Origin: Bacillus sp. JCM 19034
Lineage (GTDB): Bacteria > Bacillota > Bacilli > Bacillales > Bacillaceae_D
Length of the DNA: 64,000 bases
Direction of reading: 5' to 3'
Assembly: GCF_001310635.1 (NCBI RefSeq)
Contig: NZ_BAXR01000005.1
Coordinates: forward strand, 1-64,000
The number at the start of each line of letters is the position of its first letter. The first letter of the stretch is position 1. Positions 58,721-64,000 of the stretch are shown here, in pieces. Below the pieces are notes generated by a model. That model was given only the letters and a program-made list of their open reading frames with translations. It ran no database searches and was not told the DNA's origin. Both the position numbers and the translations under genes were made by a program.

Positions 58721-58955
58721 GAGCTGGGACATAACAAAAGTGTTTAGCTAAGAATCAGAACAATTTAAAAACGTAGCGGATGAAATATACGTAGACTCCT
58801 GCGGGATGAAAAGTAAAGGTGAGACCCCGCAGTGCGTAGCACGAGGAGGCTCACCAGCTTCCCGCGGAAAGCGAAGTATATTTCAGGAGCGGTGAATGTG
58901 CTCCACTCTGTATTTGTTCGGTTTCTCATTTATTAAAATACTTTTGTCCCAGCCC
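58721..58955. repeat. Bacillaceae intergenic repeat with GGGCTGGGAC ends
   Basis: About 235 bp, starting GAGCTGGGACATAACAAAAG and ending CTTTTGTCCCAGCCC, so inverted at the ends. The interior holds the motif GACTCCTGCGGGATGAAAAG and further on CCCGCAGTGCGTAGCACGAG, seen in many Bacillaceae genomes between genes. Non-coding; either a non-autonomous mobile element or a structured RNA repeat. Confidence 0.75.
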
Positions 58956-58962
58956 CTTCTTT

Positions 58963-60779
58963 TCATGAATCGCTTCCTTTTTCATTCATCGACGAATATA
59001 ATCCACCTTTTTGAATCAACTCTTCATGTGAACCTTGTTCTACGATCTCCCCTTCTTGTAGGACTAAAATATGATCGGCCTCTTGTATCGTGTTTAAGCG
59101 ATGTGCAATCACAAAGCTCGTTCGACCTTTCATGAGTCGCCTTAAAGCTTCTTGAATTTTCATTTCTGTAATCGTATCAATGTTACTAGTCGCCTCATCC
59201 AAGATGAGGATCGACGGATTGACTAAAATCGCTCGAGAAATCGATAGAAGCTGCTTTTGTCCTTGACTGATTCCGCTCCCTTCCTGATCGAGCATCGTGT
59301 CAAAACCATCAGGCAACTGTTTAATAAATGAGTAGGCATTGGCCTTTCTCGCTGCTTCCTCTACCTCATCATCTGTTGCATTCAACCGTCCATAACGAAT
59401 GTTTTCCCGAATCGTCGCTTGAAAAAGAAAGGAATCTTGCAACACAAAGCCCATTTCTTTTCTAAGCTCTTCCCTTTTATAGTTTGATATCGGTGTCCCA
59501 TCCAGTAAAATCTCACCTGACTTTGGCTCGTAGAAACGAGAAAGCAAATTGATAATCGTCGTCTTCCCAGCTCCTGTTGGACCAACTAGAGCAACCATCT
59601 CCCCTGCTTTAACATCAAAAGAAACCTTTGAAATTGTCTTGCTTTCATCGCCATAGGAAAAATCAACGTCCTTAAACGTAACATCTCCACGAATTTCATG
59701 TAATGTGCTCGTTTGTTTCCGATCTACTTCTTCCTTCTCATCAAGCACTTCAAAGACACGTTCAGCTCCGGCAACGGCCGATAATAATGTATTGAATTGA
59801 TTGGCCAAATCATTCAATGGACGAGTAAATTGTCTTGAATATTCTGCAAAAATGACAATGATCCCAACTGTAATTGCACTGTTTTCTTGTAAGGCTAGCA
59901 TGCCACCAATAAAAGCAATCACTGCAAAGCTTAAATTATTGAGAACGTTCATTAGTTTCGGAATAAAACCTGAATACGTCTGTGCCCAAAAGCTTGTCGT
60001 ACGAACCTGTTCATTCTTTGCTTTAAAGTGCTCGATTACCTTCTCTTCCTGAGAAAATGCTTTAACAATTCGTTGGCCAGAAAGCGTTTCTTCGATAAAG
60101 CCGTTCGCATCACCTAATGTTTTCTGCTGTTGCTTAAAAAGATCGATGTTCGTTTCGTAATCCATTTCATGCCAAACACCATAATAGGAACAACTGAAAT
60201 CGTTATAAGCGTCATTAACGGACTAAGCCAAAGCATTACAGCTAATATACCGAAAAACGTTAACACACTGGAAATGATTTGAATGACCGAGCTGTTTAAC
60301 GTATTACTAACATTTTCGATATCATTTGTCATACGACTCATTAATTCCCCGTGCTGACGCTTATCAAAAAACGGAATTGGTAAACGTTGAATATGATTAA
60401 ATAGCTCTGTTCTAATCGTGTAAATCGTTCGTTGGGCAATGCCAATCATCCAAAAATGCTGAAGCCACATCGTTAAGGCATGGCCTATATATACTACGAC
60501 TAAGAGAATAAGTAAGCTCATTAAGCCTGTTGTTTGTGAGACCATTAAATATTCATCAATGGCTACTCCAATTAAAAACGGGCCAAGTAAACTTAATGCA
60601 GAGCTTAAAACAATCATTAAAACGACAAGCAATAACAACCGTTTATGTACTTTTAAATAGCTCCAAATACGCCTTGTTGTTGCAAGCCAATTGTCAACTC
60701 GTTTTCTCTTTTTCTCGTTATTATCTTGCTTAATCGGAATTCGTTCATATTGGAAAGGTTTAATAAATGGATTACTCAT
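58963..60779 (-). pseudogene. yfiC: ABC exporter subunit YfiC-like, frameshifted
   Basis: Half-transporter with six N-terminal helices and a C-terminal ATPase (GPTGAGKTT, the degenerate-looking signature ISQGQKQLLS and DEATSNID). The frame breaks near 60145 (one T lost in CTTTTTAAG) between KRTSIF and KQQQKTLGDANGFIEE. Restored length about 605 residues. It overlaps the upstream yfiB by 8 bases, so both are cotranscribed and probably form a heterodimeric exporter. Confidence 0.88.
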
Positions 60780-62496
60780 TCACTAACACTCCTCTCCGTT
60801 CTTGAGACTGAACAAGTTGCTGGTATAATACCGATTGCTGAAGTAGCTCTTCATGTGATCCTTTTGCAATAATTTGTCCTGCCTCTAAAAGAACGATTTG
60901 ATCGGCTTCCATTGCAGTAGAAATTTTTTGAGTAATCATCAACGTTGTACATGAATGGCCTTTGATTGCTTTTAATAGCTTTGCTTCTGTCCTTACATCT
61001 AACGCACTCGTGCTATCATCCAATAATAAAATCTTCGGTTTCCGAACTAATGCCCGAGCAATTGAAATCCTCTGCTTTTGCCCGCCTGATAAGTTAACTC
61101 CTTTTTGCCCAATCATCGTTTGATTTTGTAATGGTAAAGAGTCAATCGTCTCCTTTATTTGTGCTTCTTCGGTAGCTTGTTCCAATTCTTCAAGAGTCAC
61201 ATCTTGTTTTCCCCACTTAAGATTTTCCTCAATTGTACCTGTAAATAGAAGCACTTCCTGCGGGACATAGCCTATCGCTTTGCGTAGCTTTTGTCCATTA
61301 AATGAATGAATATCCTGATTATCAATATAAATAGAACCTGTTTCCGGTTCATAAAATCGCGGGATTAATTGAAATAGCGAAGACTTCCCTGAACCGGTTT
61401 CACCCATAAAAGCAACCGTTTGTCCTGCTTCAATCGTTAATGAAATATCTTTTAGCACATAATCATTCATTTTTGGATAACGGAAACTTACATTGTTGAA
61501 AACAATTTTCCCCTTTTTTACTGTTGCTGTTTGTTTTTGATCGATATCGTTTTCCTGCTCTTCCTCAATTACGTCTACGATACGTTCAGCTGATGCTTTC
61601 GTTCGTGAAAAAATAATTACGATCATCGAAAACATTGATAATGCACCCGTAATCCGCATCGCATAATTTAATATCGCAACAACTTCCCCTACTTGTGCAT
61701 TTTGTCCAATAACTGAAATATTGCCAAACCAAATGATTGCAACAATCGAAATATTCATCAATAAGAGTAAGAGCGGCATCGCTATTTCCATCAAACGCAT
61801 TGCTTTGATTGTTTTCTCTTTTAATTCTTCGTTTTGCTTTGAAAAGCGTGATTGTTCAAATTTCCTTGTAACAAACACTTTAATCATTCGTATTGCTTGT
61901 AAGTTTTCACGAAAAACGTGATTAAGACGATCCAACCGAACTTGGACGTCCTTAAAGATAACAGAACCACGTTTCAACATCCAACTTAAAAACAAAATAA
62001 TAATAGGAATTGTGACAACTAACATAAGTGCAATTTGAGCGTTGACAAATAAAGCCATGATCACTCCACCAAAGACCACTAAGGGGGCTCGCAGCATAAT
62101 CCGCAAGCACATAAAAATCGTATTTTGAATGAGCGTGACATCATTTGTCATTCGAGTAATAAGCGAGGAAGTTTGAAATCGTTGCAATGTCTCAAATGAA
62201 AAACGTTGAATCTTCTCATACATCTCTCCTCTTATATCATATCCTGTACTTTGACTAACATGGGCAGCATAAAATGAATTGATCACCCCTGATAAAAAGG
62301 CTACTAATGACATTGCAATCATAATAGTGCCCCATCTCATTACAAGTGCCATATCATGTTCAACAATTCCTTCGTCAATAATCTTTGCTAGCAGCAATGG
62401 ATGAACGAGTTCAACAATTAACTCAATAAACATTAAACTTAACGCAATCCAAATCGGAATACGATATGGCTTTAAAAATGGAAATAACTTAAGCAT
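60772..62496 (-). CDS. yfiB: ABC exporter subunit YfiB-like
   Basis: Heterodimer partner of YfiC, 574 residues. Six helices at the N-terminus (WIALSLMFIELIVELVHPLL), and an ATPase domain with GETGSGKSS, NLSGGQKQR and the atypical Walker B end DDSTSALD: Asp replaces the catalytic Glu, as usual for one half of heterodimeric exporters. Substrate (drug or lipid) unknown. Confidence 0.92.
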   Translation of the reverse strand: MLKLFPFLKPYRIPIWIALSLMFIELIVELVHPLLLAKIIDEGIVEHDMALVMRWGTIMIAMSLVAFLSGVINSFYAAHVSQSTGYDIRGEMYEKIQRFSFETLQRFQTSSLITRMTNDVTLIQNTIFMCLRIMLRAPLVVFGGVIMALFVNAQIALMLVVTIPIIILFLSWMLKRGSVIFKDVQVRLDRLNHVFRENLQAIRMIKVFVTRKFEQSRFSKQNEELKEKTIKAMRLMEIAMPLLLLLMNISIVAIIWFGNISVIGQNAQVGEVVAILNYAMRITGALSMFSMIVIIFSRTKASAERIVDVIEEEQENDIDQKQTATVKKGKIVFNNVSFRYPKMNDYVLKDISLTIEAGQTVAFMGETGSGKSSLFQLIPRFYEPETGSIYIDNQDIHSFNGQKLRKAIGYVPQEVLLFTGTIEENLKWGKQDVTLEELEQATEEAQIKETIDSLPLQNQTMIGQKGVNLSGGQKQRISIARALVRKPKILLLDDSTSALDVRTEAKLLKAIKGHSCTTLMITQKISTAMEADQIVLLEAGQIIAKGSHEELLQQSVLYQQLVQSQERRGVLVNE

Positions 62497-62658
62497 CCTG
62501 TTCCTCCAATGTTATTAGAACACCAATTTGCGGTTTTTCTTAGAAGCGATACGCTTTTGATCATCCCTTTAAAAGTAGGCTCATGCGTATGAAAGCTGGG
62601 CCGACTCTCTTTTCTCGAAATCACTCCTAAAATTTTAAAATGTATATTTTAAGAAAAA

Positions 62659-62689
62659 CTGTCCATAAAGGGTGAACCCTTTAGGACAG
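62659..62689 (-). terminator. Terminator of the aldo/keto reductase gene
   Basis: CTGTCC and AAAGGGT pair with ACCCTTT and GGACAG in one long stem; on the minus strand TTTTTCTT follows. Confidence 0.9.
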
Positions 62690-62707
62690 CCTTCATTCTA
62701 ACCTTTA

Positions 62708-63709
62708 TTATGTCTCCTCTGCCAATATGCTTTCAATTTCCTCAAGCTCATCTTTTGAAAACTTCAAATTAGCTACTGCTCGAACGTTGTCCTCAATTTG
62801 ACTTACTTTACTCGCACCGATTAAGGCAGAGGTTACTTTTCCATTTCTTAATACCCATGCTAACGCCATTTGAGCAAGGGTTTGTCCACGGCATGCGGCC
62901 ACCTCATGTAAACTCTGGACTTTACGAATAACATCCTCTGTCACTTGATTCGCTCCAAGTGCACCCGTTTCTTTTGCTGCTCTTGATTGTGGTGGAATTC
63001 CTTTCATATATTTGTTCGTTAATAGACCCTGTTGTAGTGGACAAAAGGCAATAGACCCTACTTGTTCTTTTTCCAAAACATCTTGAAGTCCATCTTCTTC
63101 AATCCAGCGATTGAGCATAGAATAACTCGGCTGATGGATAAGTAATGGTGTACCTAAATCGGTTAATATCCGGATCGCTTCTTTTGTCTGCTCTGCACTA
63201 TAGCTTGAAATTCCAACATATAGTGCCTTGCCTTGACGAACAACTAAATCTAATGCCGCCATCGTTTCCTCTAATGGTGTATCTGGGTCTGGTCTATGAG
63301 AATAAAAAATATCAACGTAATCAAGTCCCATACGTTTTAAGCTTTGATCTAAACTTGCAATTAAATACTTTTTCGAGCCCCATTCTCCATATGGCCCATC
63401 CCACATATGGTATCCTGCTTTCGTTGAGATAATTAATTCATCACGATATGGTTTAAAATCCGTTTGAAGTATTTTTCCAAACATCTCTTCAGCTGACCCT
63501 GGAGGTGGTCCATAATTATTCGCCAAATCAAAATGAGTTATCCCTAAGTCAAACGCACGATGAAGCATCGCTCGACCATTTTCAAACGCATCGACACCAC
63601 CAAAATTATGCCACAACCCTAAAGAAATAGCGGGCAAAAACAAACCCGAACGGCCTGTACGATTATAAACCATTGAATCATATCTTGTTTCACTAGCTAT
63701 ATATGTCAT
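62708..63709 (-). CDS. YghZ-like aldo/keto reductase
   Basis: NADPH-dependent reductase, 333 residues, close to E. coli YghZ (L-glyceraldehyde-3-phosphate reductase). Catalytic tetrad visible: Asp in ITHFDLANNYGP together with its Tyr, Lys in ISTKAGY and His in YSHRPDPD. C-terminal cofactor loop SALIGASKVSQIEDNV. A second reductase gene lies directly upstream. Confidence 0.92.
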   Translation of the reverse strand: MTYIASETRYDSMVYNRTGRSGLFLPAISLGLWHNFGGVDAFENGRAMLHRAFDLGITHFDLANNYGPPPGSAEEMFGKILQTDFKPYRDELIISTKAGYHMWDGPYGEWGSKKYLIASLDQSLKRMGLDYVDIFYSHRPDPDTPLEETMAALDLVVRQGKALYVGISSYSAEQTKEAIRILTDLGTPLLIHQPSYSMLNRWIEEDGLQDVLEKEQVGSIAFCPLQQGLLTNKYMKGIPPQSRAAKETGALGANQVTEDVIRKVQSLHEVAACRGQTLAQMALAWVLRNGKVTSALIGASKVSQIEDNVRAVANLKFSKDELEEIESILAEET

Positions 63710-63720
63710 AGTATCTCTCC

Positions 63721-64000
63721 TTATACCGAATGAGGATGATTTTCACTAACCATTTCTAATGAAGCTGCTAATGCATTACGCTCTACCTGTTCAACATTTT
63801 TACAACCAGGAATCACACTAGTCACCGCCTCATGCTTTAAGCACCATGCTAGAGCCCACTGAGCCATATCGATACCTTCCGGCACTTCTTCGTGCCGAAT
63901 TTTCTCAACTAATTCAAGTTTTTTCTGTAATTCTTCCTGATCCTGACGAGAACGAACATCATTTTCTACAAATGAAGCACCTGGCTTATATTTTCCACTT
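63721..64000 (-). CDS. Aldo/keto reductase, C-terminal part (cut by window edge)
   Basis: The last 92 residues of an aldo/keto reductase: the frame runs in from the window edge and contains DMAQWALAWCLKHEAVTSVI and PGCKNVEQVERNALAAS, the usual NADP-binding end, and stops at 63723-63721. It lies 11 bases upstream of the YghZ-like gene on the same strand, so probably one operon. Confidence 0.85.
   Translation of the reverse strand, partial: SGKYKPGASFVENDVRSRQDQEELQKKLELVEKIRHEEVPEGIDMAQWALAWCLKHEAVTSVIPGCKNVEQVERNALAASLEMVSENHPHSV

Noticed and set aside
3295..60779. Programmed frameshifting as an explanation for the broken genes
   Set aside because: No slippery heptamer with a following pseudoknot recurs; the breaks are at different kinds of runs and in unrelated genes.
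1..64000. tRNA, rRNA, prophage or attachment sites
   Set aside because: I saw no tRNA-like cloverleaf, no rRNA sequence, no integrase and no phage structural genes.

Overview
The window looks like a chromosome segment of a spore-forming, low-GC Bacillaceae species, probably salt- or alkali-adapted. Evidence: Bacillus-type ribosome binding sites throughout; an ectoine operon (ectABC); genes with Bacillus subtilis counterparts in its yfi-yfm region (YfiB/YfiC, TreA/TreP, YfmR, PdaA, YfkD, YfkAB); spore-linked genes (PdaA, a SpoVB/YkvU-type flippase); and a spore manganese-oxidase (mnx) operon. No rRNA, tRNA, CRISPR array or intact insertion sequence was recognised.

Layout. 0.6-2.9 kb: ectABC. 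3-12 kb: mostly minus-strand genes, namely a degenerate-GGDEF/EAL protein, FMN-binding, GrpB and LD-carboxypeptidase genes, acetyltransferases, a C-N hydrolase, a lipoprotein and a broken membrane gene. 12-20 kb: the most unusual block. It holds a giant six-cupredoxin multicopper oxidase (MnxG-type, about 1,220 codons), an MnxF homologue, an MnxE-like protein with an acidic repeat extension, several small beta-barrel-like proteins and a Cys/His-rich protein. 21-28 kb: CPBP protease, TetR plus MATE pump, acetyltransferases, a 23S rRNA methyltransferase. 28-38 kb: PdaA, class I fumarase, histidine phosphatase, radical-SAM YfkAB, YfkD, a YczE/MATE/OsmC operon and a YtxH protein. 38-42 kb: many small proteins, RNase HI and a deleted M3 peptidase. 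42-56 kb: sugar uptake, with glcT-ptsG, fruR-fruK-fruA and treP-treA, plus an ABC-F ATPase and glutathione peroxidase. 56-64 kb: a PC4-like protein, a flippase, an insertion-sequence remnant inside a duplicated terminator, the YfiB/YfiC ABC exporter and aldo/keto reductases.

About twenty genes are interrupted, nearly all by one-base indels in or beside short homopolymers, including fumarase and at least six genes of the manganese and sugar systems. This pattern fits uncorrected sequencing error better than gene decay. I describe such genes as one locus and mark where the frame breaks.

Three arrays of a 51-bp tandem repeat (window start, 28.6 kb, 45.8 kb) share one core and orientation and carry internal dyad symmetry, but appear non-coding. 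The best candidates for new biology are the mnx cluster with its extra barrel proteins, the 51-bp arrays, the structured leader of the ABC-F gene and the insertion-sequence remnant flanked by a duplicated terminator hairpin.
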